Source: Gaiellasilicea sp963794385 (lineage in GTDB: Bacteria; Actinomycetota; Thermoleophilia; Gaiellales; Gaiellaceae). From it: 64,000 nt of DNA. Under the pieces are notes generated by a model. That model searched no databases and was not told the DNA's origin. It worked only from the letters and a program-made list of their open reading frames with translations. The position numbers and the translations under genes are program-made. Position 1 is the first letter of the stretch; every line of letters begins with the position of its first letter. Shown here piece by piece: positions 33,445 to 41,850 of this stretch. Location of the stretch: contig CAWCDT010000002.1 in NCBI GenBank assembly GCA_963794385.1, positions 62,001 through 126,000 of the forward strand, given 5' to 3'.

Positions 33445-34154
33445 GCGTCCCCGAACCGCTGATCCGGGTCGACGGGCTGCACGTGCACCTCGGCCAGTCG
33501 CACATCCTCCAGGGCGTCTCCTTCGAGGTGCCCGAGGGCGGTGTCACCGCACTCCTCGGCCGCAACGGGGTCGGCAAGACGACGACCCTGCGCGCGATGA
33601 TGGGCCTCGTCCCGCGCCGGGGCAGCGTCGTCGTCGAGGGCGCGGAGCTCGCCCGCCTGCCGACGCACGCGATCGTCAGGCGCGGGATCGGCTACGTGCC
33701 AGAGGATCGGGACGTCTTCGCCGGCCTGACCGTCGACGAGAACCTGCGCCTCGCGGAGCGGAACGGCGCGCCGCGCTACGGGCTCGTGTACGAGCTCTTC
33801 CCCGAGCTCGAGGAGCGCGGCGGCCAGAAGGCCGGCACGCTCTCGGGCGGCCAGCAGCAGATGGTCGCGATCGCGCGCGCGCTCCTGAACGACAACCCGA
33901 TCCTGCTCGTCGACGAGCCGACGAAAGGGCTCGCACCGCTGCTCGTGACCGAGGTGGCCGCGGCGATCGAGCGCGCGGCCGAGCTCGCGACCGTGCTGCT
34001 CGTCGAGCAGAACCTGGCCGTCGTCGCCCGCGTCGCGAGACAGGTGGTCGTGCTCGACGGCGGCCGTGTCGTGCACGCCGGCCCGGCGGCCGAGCTGCTC
34101 GGCGATCCCGAGCGCATTCGCGCCCTCCTCGGCGTCCACGGAGGCGGGCATTGA
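33441..34154 (+). CDS. Branched-chain-type ABC transporter ATP-binding protein (LivF-like)
   Basis: The 237-residue ATPase has Walker A LLGRNGVGKTTTLRAMMGL, the LivF-typical GIGYVPEDRDVFAGLTVDEN, signature TLSGGQQQMVAIARALL and Walker B ILLVDEPTKGLAPLLVTEV. It should form the cytoplasmic heterodimer with the preceding LivG-like protein. The GTG start overlaps that gene's stop (GTGA). Its stop overlaps the TTG start of the first permease (TTGA), so the four transporter genes are translationally coupled. Confidence 0.9.
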   Translation: MSVPEPLIRVDGLHVHLGQSHILQGVSFEVPEGGVTALLGRNGVGKTTTLRAMMGLVPRRGSVVVEGAELARLPTHAIVRRGIGYVPEDRDVFAGLTVDENLRLAERNGAPRYGLVYELFPELEERGGQKAGTLSGGQQQMVAIARALLNDNPILLVDEPTKGLAPLLVTEVAAAIERAAELATVLLVEQNLAVVARVARQVVVLDGGRVVHAGPAAELLGDPERIRALLGVHGGGH

Positions 34155-35032
34155 GCACCTTCGTCCTCCTGACGATTACGGGCCTGGGCCTCGGGGCGAT
34201 GTACTTCCTGATCGCGTCCGGCCTCTCGCTCATCTACGGCCTGATGGGCGTGCTCAACTTCGCGCACGGGGCGCTGCTCACCGTCGGCGCCTACATGACC
34301 TGGTGGATGTCGACGCACGTGGGCGGCGGCGTCGGGACGAAGCTGCTCGTCGGTGCGCTCTTCGGGATCGCAGTCGGCGCCGTCCTTGCCGCGCTGATCG
34401 AGCTCGTGCTGATCAGGCCGCTCTACCGGCGCCCGGTCGAGCAGGTGCTCGTCACCGTCGGCCTCGCCCTCGTGCTCGGGGCTCTCGTCGAGGCGATCTG
34501 GGGCTTCGACGCCCGGCCCTTCCCGGTGCCGGATTGGATGATCGACACGACCACCGTCTTCGGGGCTGCGATCCCGAACGACCGCTTCGTCGAGATCGCG
34601 GCCGCCGTGCTCGTGCTCGCCGGCCTGACCGCCTTTCTGCGCTATACCCGCTACGGCCTGATCATCCGGGCCGGAGTCGAGAACCGCGCGATGGTGACCG
34701 CGCTCGGGATCGACGTGCGCAAGGCATTCACGCTCGTCTTCGCGCTCGGCGGCGCCGTGGTGGCGATCGCAGGGGTGCTCTCCGGCGTCTATTACGGCGT
34801 CGTCGACCCGACCCGCGGCACGTCGCTCCTGATCTTCGCCTTCATCGTCGTCGTGATCGGCGGCTTCGGCTCGATCGGCGGCACCGCCGTCGCCGCGGTC
34901 GCGGTCGGGCTGATCCAGCAGTACGCGAACTACTACGCGTCGAGCGGACTCGGCGACCTCGCGGTCGTGCTGCTGCTCGCGATCGTGCTGCTGCTCAAGC
35001 CCGAGGGCCTCGCTCCGAAGGTGGCGCATTGA
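34151..35032 (+). CDS. Branched-chain-type ABC transporter permease (LivH-like)
   Basis: The 293-residue membrane protein has about eight spans and the LivH hallmarks IASGLSLIYGLMGVLNFAHG near the N-terminus and GLIIRAGVENRAMVTALGID, the cytoplasmic coupling segment. It pairs with the LivM-like permease to form the channel. The TTG start overlaps the upstream stop, and its own stop overlaps the next TTG. The length is normal. Confidence 0.9.
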   Translation: MSTFVLLTITGLGLGAMYFLIASGLSLIYGLMGVLNFAHGALLTVGAYMTWWMSTHVGGGVGTKLLVGALFGIAVGAVLAALIELVLIRPLYRRPVEQVLVTVGLALVLGALVEAIWGFDARPFPVPDWMIDTTTVFGAAIPNDRFVEIAAAVLVLAGLTAFLRYTRYGLIIRAGVENRAMVTALGIDVRKAFTLVFALGGAVVAIAGVLSGVYYGVVDPTRGTSLLIFAFIVVVIGGFGSIGGTAVAAVAVGLIQQYANYYASSGLGDLAVVLLLAIVLLLKPEGLAPKVAH

Positions 35033-36081
35033 GCCGCGTACGCACCTTCCTCGTGCCCGCGGTCATCTTCGCGGTCTTCGCGCTGATCCCGACCCTGTCG
35101 CTCGACATCCCGGTGCTCCTCGGCGGCCCGCTCGACAGCCCGGGAACGCTCGGCCTCCTCGCGCTCTGCCTCGTCTTCGCCGGCGTCGCGCTCACCTACG
35201 ACCTTCTCTTCGGCTTCACGGGCCTCCTTTCGTTCGGACACGCCCTCTACTTCGCGATCGGCGTCTACCTGACGACGATCGCGCTCTCGGAGTGGGAGTG
35301 GGGGCTCTGGCCGACGCTCGGCTTCGTCGCGGTGATCGCGCTCGTCGTCCCGTTCGTCCTCGGTTCGATCAGCCTCCGCGTGAGCGGGATCGCGTTCGCG
35401 ATGGTGACGCTCGCGTTCGCACAGGCGGGCCAGGTGCTCGTGCAGAAGAACCCGGACGGGCTCACCGGCGGCGAGGAGGGCCTCGGCCTCAACTTCGAAG
35501 CGATCCCTGCGGCATTCGTCGGCGTCGTGAACACGAAGAACCTCTACTGGCTCGCGCTCGGCTACGCGACGGTCGTGTTCCTCATCGTGCGCTGGGCTGT
35601 CTCGAGCTCGCCGGGCCGCGTCTGGCAGGCGATCCGCGAGAACGCGCAGCGGGTCGAGGTGATCGGGCTGCAGCCGTTCCGCTTCAAGCTGCTCGCATTC
35701 GTGCTGGCCTCGTTCCTCGCGACCGCCGGCGGCGTCGTGTGGCTGCTCGTGCTCGGGACCGGGGCCTCCCCCCAGGTGACGACCGCGAGCTTCACGCTGA
35801 CGCTGCTCGTGATGGTCGTGCTGGGAGGCGCCGGGACCCGCTACGGCGCCCTCCTCGGGGGCTTCCTCTACACGCTCGCCGATCAGCGGCTCGGCTCGCT
35901 CGCCGGCCACTCGACGATCGAGAAGCTGCCCACGGTGCTCTCGACGCCGCTCTCCGAGCCGCTCTTCATCCTCGGCACGCTCTTCATCCTGCTCGTCTTC
36001 TTCGCCCCCGGTGGGCTCGCCGGCCTCGGCCACCGGACGCGCGCGATGCGCCGGAGCCTCGGCATGGAGGCCGACGCGTGA
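35029..36081 (+). CDS. Branched-chain-type ABC transporter permease (LivM-like)
   Basis: The 350-residue membrane protein has about nine spans. It includes TYDLLFGFTGLLSFGHALYF, the LivM signature, and the coupling segment VWQAIRENAQRVEVIGLQPF. Start TTG 35029 overlaps the LivH-like stop. The frame extends further upstream without resemblance to the family. It completes a five-part importer. The GTG of the hydrolase gene overlaps its stop. Confidence 0.9.
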   Translation: MSRVRTFLVPAVIFAVFALIPTLSLDIPVLLGGPLDSPGTLGLLALCLVFAGVALTYDLLFGFTGLLSFGHALYFAIGVYLTTIALSEWEWGLWPTLGFVAVIALVVPFVLGSISLRVSGIAFAMVTLAFAQAGQVLVQKNPDGLTGGEEGLGLNFEAIPAAFVGVVNTKNLYWLALGYATVVFLIVRWAVSSSPGRVWQAIRENAQRVEVIGLQPFRFKLLAFVLASFLATAGGVVWLLVLGTGASPQVTTASFTLTLLVMVVLGGAGTRYGALLGGFLYTLADQRLGSLAGHSTIEKLPTVLSTPLSEPLFILGTLFILLVFFAPGGLAGLGHRTRAMRRSLGMEADA

Positions 36082-36819
36082 AGATCGCCTGGGAGCGCCA
36101 CGGCGAGGGGCCGACCTTGTTGTTGATCCACGGGCTGGGGTATGCACGCTGGGGCTGGGAGCCGGTCGTCGGGCCGCTGGCGGGTTCGTTCGACGTGCTC
36201 CTCTTCGACAACCGCGGCATCGGCCAGAGCGATGCTCCGCCCGGCCCGTATACCGCCGCGCAGATGGCGGAGGACACCGTCCGGGTGCTCGACGAGGCCG
36301 GGGTCGAGCGTGCCCACGTCGTCGGAACGAGCCTCGGCGGGATCGTCGCCCAGGAGCTCGCGCTCGGCCGGCCCGACCGCGTGGAGCGGCTCGTGCTGGC
36401 CGCCACGACACCGGGCGGCGCCGCAGGCGTTCCCGATGCCGCAGCGAACGGTCGAGCTGATGCAGGCGCGGGCGACCCTGCGTGAGTACGTCGAGAACGC
36501 GCTCGAGCCCGACCCACGCCCGGAGCTCGTCGACCGGATTCTCGAGCACCGCGAGCGAACGGCCCAGCCGTTCGAGCCCTGGGCTGCACAGGCTGCGGCG
36601 GGCGCGACGTTCGACGCGTACGACCGCCTCGGCGCGCTCGCGGCGCCGACGCTCGTCCAGCACGGGGACGGCGACGTGGTCGTCGACCCGCGCAACGCCG
36701 AACTGCTCGCGGAGGCGATTCCCGACGCACGCGTCTCGATCTACCAGGGCTGCGGACACCTCTTCATGTGGCAGGACCCGGAGCGCTTCACGCGCGAGCT
36801 GGAGGAGTTCCTGTGCTGA
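36078..36819 (+). CDS. Alpha/beta-fold hydrolase (one frame break)
   Basis: The enzyme has the hydrolase opening GEGPTLLLIHGLGYARWGWE. An oxyanion segment DNRGIGQSDAPPGPYTAAQM and the nucleophile elbow GTSLGG (VVGTSLGGIVAQELA, Ser about 92) follow. Near 36425 a surplus A breaks the frame. Afterwards PMPQRTVELMQARATLREY continues, with the acid in HGDGDVVVDPRNAELLAEA and the catalytic His in GCGHLFMWQDPERF. The repaired length is 246 residues. Its place between an importer and a CoA ligase suggests that it opens an ester, lactone or ring product to yield a free acid. Confidence 0.82.
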
Positions 36820-38268
36820 CCCTCGACCGCTGGATCCGCGACCGCGCCCGCGCGACCCCCGACCGGGTCGCGATCGACTGCCGCGGCGTTGAGACGACCT
36901 TCGCGGACCTCGACGGGCGGTCCGAGCGGCTTGCGGCCGGGTTGCTCGCCGCCGGTCTCGTCAGGGGCGACCGGGTCGCGACGCTGACGGCGACGAGCAC
37001 CGAGCACGTCGTCGCCTTCTTCGCCTGCGCGAAGGCGGGCCTGACGCTGACGCCGATCAACTGGCGCCTCGCGGAGCCGGAGCTCGCCTACCAGCTCGCC
37101 GACGCCGAGCCGGCCGTCCTTCTCTGCTCGGACGAGTACGCCGCCACCGCAGCCTCGTTGCACGAGCGCAGCGCCGGCATGGAGGAGCTTGTGTTGGAAC
37201 AACACAATCCCGTCCCCGGCCCGCGCGACGACGACGGGCTCCTGCTCGTCTACACCTCGGGGACGACCGGGAAGCCGAAGGGCGCGCTGCTGACGCACGC
37301 GAACTGCTTCTGGACGAACCTCTCCTTCGACCTCGCCACCGGCATCTCCGGGCGACGACGTCGTCCTCGCGGCGCTGCCGCAGTTCCATTGCGGCGGCTG
37401 GAACGTCCAGCCGCTGCTCGCGTGGTGGAAGGGGGCGAAGGTCGTTCTCGAGCCCTCGTTCGACCCCTCGCGCGCGCTCGCGCTGATCGCCGAGCAGCGC
37501 GTGACCACGATGATGGGCGTCCCGGCCAACTACCTCTTCATGGCCGAGGCTCCGGAGTTCGCGCACGCCGACCTGTCGAGCCTCCGATGCGCTGTCGTCG
37601 GCGGAGCACCGATGCCCGAGGCGCTGCTCGAGACGTGGCACGAGAAGGGCGTCGAGATCGTCCAGGGGTACGGGCTGACGGAAGCCGCACCGAACGTGCT
37701 CTGCCTGCCGCCCGAGGAGGCGGCACGCAGGCGCGGATCGGCCGGCAAGCCGTACCCGTACGTCGAAGTCGCGTTGCGCGACCCCGTGAACGGCGCGCTC
37801 CTCGACGGGGCGGCCGACGGCGAGCTCGTCGTCAAGGGCCCGAACGTCTTTGCCGGCTACTGGCGCAACCCGGAGGCGACCGAAGCCGCCCTCGCCGACG
37901 GCTGGCTGCTGACCGGCGACGTCGCGTCGCGCGACGAGGAGGGCTATTACACGATCGTCGGCCGGACGAAGGACATGATCATCACGGGCGGCGAGAACGT
38001 CTATCCGGCCGAGATCGAGAACGTCCTCCACGATCACGGGGCGGTCCGCGAGGCGGCGGTCGTGGGCATCCCGGACGAGCGCTGGGGCGAGGCCTGCGTT
38101 GCCTTCGTCGTCGTGGACGGGGAGACAACGGAGGAGGAGCTGCTCGAGCACTGCCGCGGCCGGCTCGCGCGCTACAAGGTGCCGAAGAGCGTCCACTTCG
38201 TCGACTCGTTGCCGCGGAACGCGCTCGACAAGGTCGTCAAGTCCGACCTCGTGGAGCTCGTCCGGTGA
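36813..38268 (+). CDS. Acyl-CoA synthetase, AMP-forming (one frame break)
   Basis: This ANL-family ligase activates a carboxylic acid with ATP and CoA. The N-terminal part contains LLVYTSGTTGKPKGALLTHA (P-loop). Near 37351 a surplus G breaks the frame. After it come TMMGVPANYLFMAEAPEF, VQGYGLTEAAPNVLCLPPEE, the ATP-binding aspartate in GWLLTGDVASRDEEGYYTIV, the hinge GRTKDMIITGGENVYPAEIE and the catalytic lysine in PRNALDKVVKSDL. The repaired length is 484 residues. It overlaps the hydrolase gene by 7 bases. The substrate is probably a medium-chain or aromatic acid delivered by the upstream importer. Confidence 0.87.
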
Positions 38269-38861
38269 AAGCGTTGACCGCTCGGGGCGAGCGCACCCGG
38301 CAGAAGCTGCTCGAGTCGGCGGAGCGGATCTTCGCCGAGCTCGGCTACCACGACGCCTCGATCGTGAAGATCACCGAGGCGGCCGGCGTCGGCCAGGGCA
38401 CGTTCTACCTCTACTTCGCGAGCAAGAAGGCGATCTTCGACGAGGTCGTGCTGGACCTCAACGCACGAGTCCGGCACGCGATGACCGAGGCAGCGAACGA
38501 GGGCGCGACGCGTGCCGAGCGCGAGCTGCTCGGCTTCGGCGCCTTCTTCCGCTTCACGGCCGAGCATCCGGCTCTCTACCGGATCGTCCGGCAGGCCGAG
38601 TTCGTCTCACCGGAGACGCTGGTGACGCACTACGAGCGGCTGACCGCCGGCTACGTGACCGGCCTGCGGCAGGCGATGGACGCGGGGGAGGTTGCGGAGG
38701 GCGATCCCGAGGTGCTCGCCTGGAGCCTCATGGGCATCGGCGAGCTCGTCGGCATGCGCTGGATCCTCTGGAACGGCGAGCGCGAGATGCCCGAGCGCGT
38801 CTTCGACGAGCTCGCGCGGATCATCGTGCGCGCTCTCGGCGCGAAGGACGTCGACCTGTGA
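38265..38861 (+). CDS. TetR-family transcriptional regulator
   Basis: The 198-residue protein has the TetR helix-turn-helix ERIFAELGYHDASIVKITEA then GVGQGTFYLYFASKKAIFDE at about 16-55. A ligand-binding C-terminal domain of the acyl-CoA-responsive (FadR/PaaR-like) type follows. The GTG overlaps the CoA-ligase stop, and its stop overlaps the condensing-enzyme start. Being inside the operon, it probably represses the operon through the 17-bp palindrome at 31391-31407 and is released by an acyl-CoA made by the adjacent ligase. That link is inferred. Confidence 0.85.
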   Translation: MKALTARGERTRQKLLESAERIFAELGYHDASIVKITEAAGVGQGTFYLYFASKKAIFDEVVLDLNARVRHAMTEAANEGATRAERELLGFGAFFRFTAEHPALYRIVRQAEFVSPETLVTHYERLTAGYVTGLRQAMDAGEVAEGDPEVLAWSLMGIGELVGMRWILWNGEREMPERVFDELARIIVRALGAKDVDL

Positions 38862-39850
38862 CGATCGGGCTCGCGGGTACGGCGACGTACCTGCCGGAGC
38901 GATGGATGAGCGCCGCCGAGATCGCCGAGGCGAGCTCGATCCCCGAGCAGGTGGTCCTGGAGAAGTTCGGGCTGCGCGGGAAACACATCGCCGCGGACGG
39001 GGAGCACGTGAGCGATATGTCTGTTGCGGCCGCGTCGCGCCTCTTCGAGGAGCAGGCCGTCGACCCCGAGGAGATCGACGTCGTCCTCTACTACGGCTCG
39101 CTCTGGAAGGACTACCCCGTCTGGCAGGCGTCACCGTGGATCGCACACCGACTCGGCTGCACGAACGCCTATGGACTGGAGTACGCGAACGTCTCGTGCG
39201 GAACGCCCGTCGCGCTTCGGCTCGCGCGCAACTTTCTGCTCGCCGAGCCTGACCTGCGGAACGTTCTCGTCGTCGCGGCCTGCCGCGAGTCGCACCTGCT
39301 CGACTACACGAACGAGCGCTCCCGCTTCATGTTCAACTTCGGCGACGGCGCCGTCGCCGGCCTGCTCACGCGGGACGCGCCGCACGAGCTGCTCGGCTGC
39401 CACGCGCTCACCGACGGCTCCTTCTCGCTCCAGGTGAAGGTGCCGGCGGGCGGCTCGGTCGAGCCCGCCTCCGCCGAGAGCGTCGCTGGACGCCGCCACT
39501 ACCTCGACGTCGCCGATCCGGCTCAGATGAAGGGCGGGCTGGACGAGGTCAGCCTGCCGAACTTCGTCGCGGCCGCCCGCGGCGCGGTCGAGCGGTCGGG
39601 CGCCACACTCGAGGATGTGTCGTACCTCTGCGGGATCCACATGAAGCGCTCCATGCACGAGGCGATCGTCGGCGAGCTCGGCGTGCCGCGGGCTGCTTAT
39701 CTCGACGACACCGGCCACATGAGCGGCGTCGATTCGCTGCTCGCGCTCGACCGGGCGGCGCGGGCGGGCGAGCTGGCCGAGGGCGACCTTGTTCTCCTGC
39801 TCGCCGCCGGCACCGGGTACACCTGGGCCGCCTCGGTCGTGAGATGGTGA
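38858..39850 (+). CDS. FabH-like thiolase-fold condensing enzyme
   Basis: The 330-residue protein has the KAS III/HMG-CoA-synthase fold layout. The nucleophile is Cys114 in YANVSCGTPVALRLARNFLL and a catalytic histidine is at about 261 in GIHMKRSMHEAIVGELG. Where FabH has a catalytic asparagine (GNTSAA), this protein has GHMSGVDSLLAL with His at about 287. The usual Cys-His-Asn triad is therefore replaced by Cys-His-His. It most likely makes or breaks a C-C bond on an acyl-CoA made by the operon's ligase. The GTG overlaps the TetR stop. Confidence 0.75.
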   Translation: MTIGLAGTATYLPERWMSAAEIAEASSIPEQVVLEKFGLRGKHIAADGEHVSDMSVAAASRLFEEQAVDPEEIDVVLYYGSLWKDYPVWQASPWIAHRLGCTNAYGLEYANVSCGTPVALRLARNFLLAEPDLRNVLVVAACRESHLLDYTNERSRFMFNFGDGAVAGLLTRDAPHELLGCHALTDGSFSLQVKVPAGGSVEPASAESVAGRRHYLDVADPAQMKGGLDEVSLPNFVAAARGAVERSGATLEDVSYLCGIHMKRSMHEAIVGELGVPRAAYLDDTGHMSGVDSLLALDRAARAGELAEGDLVLLLAAGTGYTWAASVVRW

Positions 39851-39854
39851 GCGC

Positions 39855-40292
39855 ATGACGGTCGAGGAACTCGTCGGCAAGGAGCTCGTCTCGCCCTGGC
39901 GGACGGTCGAGCAAGAGCGGATCGAGGAGTTCGCGCGCGCGACCGACGACCACCAGTGGATCCACGTCGACCCGGAGCAGGCCGCGGCCGGCCCGTTCGG
40001 GACGACGATCGCGCACGGCTTCCTGACGCTCTCGCTCGTCGTGCCGATGTTCGCGGAGGCGCTGCCGCCGCTGGAGGGCTACGGGATGACGATCAACTAC
40101 GGGCTCAACCGCGTCCGGTTCACCTCGCCCGTTCCGTCGGGGAGCAGGATCCGCGGCCGCTTCCGGGTCGAGGACGTCGAGGACGTCGCGGGCGGCAAGC
40201 AGGCACGTGTCGCCGGGACGATCGAGCTCGAGGGCCAGGAGAAGCCTGCCTGCGTCGCCGAGGCGCTCTTCCGCTTCCTCAATCCAGCGTGA
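39855..40292 (+). CDS. MaoC-family (R)-specific enoyl-CoA hydratase
   Basis: The 145-residue single hot-dog domain carries the hydratase-2 catalytic Asp/His pair in FARATDDHQWIHVDPEQA and the overhanging segment PFGTTIAHGFLTLSLVVPMF. The family hydrates trans-2-enoyl-CoA to (R)-3-hydroxyacyl-CoA. It begins four bases after the condensing enzyme and closes the operon that starts at 31456. The combination of importer, ligase, condensing enzyme and hydratase suggests a beta-oxidation-like or chain-building pathway. Its 3' end overlaps a degraded gene on the other strand by 14 bases. Confidence 0.88.
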   Translation: MTVEELVGKELVSPWRTVEQERIEEFARATDDHQWIHVDPEQAAAGPFGTTIAHGFLTLSLVVPMFAEALPPLEGYGMTINYGLNRVRFTSPVPSGSRIRGRFRVEDVEDVAGGKQARVAGTIELEGQEKPACVAEALFRFLNPA

Positions 40293-40450
40293 GCCGCTCG
40301 CCCAGCTCGAGCACTCGGTAGCGCTGGCCCAGACGCTCGCACTCGGCCACGAACGTGTCCGGGGACGTGGTCATGGCCGTGGGTGGAGAGCACGGCGTCG
40401 ACGAAGCCGATCAGGAAGCCGCTCAGGCCGAGCCTGGCGTATCCTCGCAC
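40279..40450 (-). pseudogene. Remnant of a UlaG/RomA-like metallo-beta-lactamase-fold hydrolase
   Basis: Three pieces of one family are compressed into 172 bases. A start-like piece reads RGYARLGLSGFLI. A metal-site piece reads FVDAVLSTHGHDHVPG (HxHxDH). After a one-base shift near 40360 comes a C-terminal piece, SPDTFVAECERLGQRYRVLE, ending LGERLTLD. Intact members have about 230-260 residues, so most of the fold is absent. It could be a decayed gene or an assembly that skipped internal sequence. Its GTG abuts the deoC start with one base between them. Confidence 0.45.
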
Positions 40451-40451
40451 C

Positions 40452-41185
40452 GTGATCGGAATCGAGACCCTCGAGTACCGCGACGTCGCGAAGACGATCG
40501 ACCACTCGCTGCTGCGGCCGGAGCTCGACCTCGACACCGTGCGCGCCGGCGTCGAGCTGGCGCTGCGCTACGACGTGGCTTCGGCGACCGTGCGGCCTGC
40601 GGACGTCGCGTGGTCGGCCGAGCTCGTCGCCGGCTCCGACGTCCTGATCTCCACGGTGGTCGGCTTCCCGCACGGCAGCCACACGACCGCGACGAAGGCG
40701 GCCGAGACCGACGGAGCTCGTCGCCGCCGGGGCCGACGAGATCGACATGGTGCTGAACATCGGCCGTCTGATCTCCGGCGACGACGCGTACGTCGAGGCC
40801 GACATCCGCGCCGTCGTCGACGCCGCCCAGGGCCGGCTCGTGAAGGTGATCTTCGAGAACGCCTACCTCGACGACGCTCAGAAGATCCGCGCCTGCGAGC
40901 TCTCCGCCTCGGCGGGTGCCGGCTTCGTCAAGACGTCGACGGGCTTCGCGGCCTCGGGCGCGACGATCGAGGACCTGCGGCTGATGCGGGCCGCACAGCC
41001 CGGCGCACGTGCAGGTGAAGGCCGCCGGCGGTGTGCGCACGCTCGACGCGCTCCTCGAGGTGATGAGCGTCGGCGTCACCCGGATCGGAGCCACGGCGAC
41101 CGAGACGATCCTCGAGGACTTCAAGGCCCGGAAGGCCGGGGCCGCTCCGCCGACTGACGTCGCTGCTCCGTCCGGCGTGTACTAG
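40452..41185 (+). CDS. deoC: Deoxyribose-phosphate aldolase (two frame breaks)
   Basis: The class I aldolase cleaves 2-deoxyribose-5-phosphate to glyceraldehyde-3-phosphate and acetaldehyde in nucleoside salvage. Frame 1 gives RDVAKTIDHSLLRPELDLDT. After a surplus base near 40710 comes ELVAAGADEIDMVLNIGRLI and ACELSASAGAGFVKTSTGFA, which contains the Schiff-base lysine. After another near 41000 comes AHVQVKAAGGVRTLDALLEV with the second active-site lysine. The repaired length is 243 residues. TATCCT (40440-40445) lies six bases before the GTG, giving a leaderless start. The 3' end overlaps the exported-protein gene by 65 bases. Confidence 0.88.
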
Positions 41186-41850
41186 ACGACACCCACAGCT
41201 CGTAGCTGAGCCAGGCGAGCAGGAAGAACGAGACACCCAGGACGAGTGGGAGGATGATCCCGAAACCGCCGGAGCGGGCCGGGACCGCGACCACATAGGT
41301 CGCCGGGGGGACGTCGGCGGGAAGCGGCCGTCCGGCAGCGGCCGCTGCTCGCCGCACGACGACGAGCGCCGTACGGGCGAGGGCATCTCCGTCTGCGTGG
41401 GGAGGGACGCTGAGGCCGCGGAGTGGAGCCCACGCCGGCGGCACTGCGGATCGACCGCAAGCGTCCGTCTTGGAACTCCCGCCCCGAGACGCCGAACCCC
41501 GACGGGTCGATCACGACGAGCGGGCCATCCAGGGCCGAGACGCCGCCGAGCTCACGTTCGAGGTACTCCGCATACGCCTGCGGGCGACCGAGCAGCGACG
41601 TGTCCTCGAGATCGTCTGCTTTCGCGATCAGTGCGATCTTGACCGGATAGCCCTTCGTTGCCGCAGCGCGAAGCACGCCGATCAGGTTCAGCTCCAGCGA
41701 CTGGGACGGCCTGCTCGCGACGGCCGGGTAGAGGTTCTCCGACTCGAGCATGTGCGTCGAGGGATCGCCATGCGCAGACGCGGCGCTCGCGGCGACGAGT
41801 GCCACCGCGAACGCCGCGAGGAGAGCTCTAACCCGCGAGCTCGAGCTCAC
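41121..41850 (-). CDS. Exported protein with C-terminal membrane anchor, unknown function (one frame break)
   Basis: From GTG 41850 the product begins with a signal peptide (RVRALLAAFAVALVAASAAS, cleavage near AHG). An extracytoplasmic domain of about 150 residues follows, including TKGYPVKIALIAKADDLEDT and GPLVVIDPSGFGVSGREFQD. One surplus base near 41451 must be removed to continue AVPPAWAPLRGLSVPPHADG. A single membrane span follows (FGIILPLVLGVSFFLLAWLS), with a basic tail. The repaired length is 242 residues. The layout recalls TPM-domain proteins, but I cannot confirm the family. It overlaps the upstream TIM-barrel gene by 23 bases and runs antisense into deoC. Confidence 0.55.

Noticed and set aside
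41121..41185. The 65-base antisense overlap of the exported protein with deoC as evidence that one gene is false
   Set aside because: Both carry convincing features up to the overlap (deoC lysine motif; signal peptide and membrane span). The overlapped part of each is only a variable tail, so both are kept.
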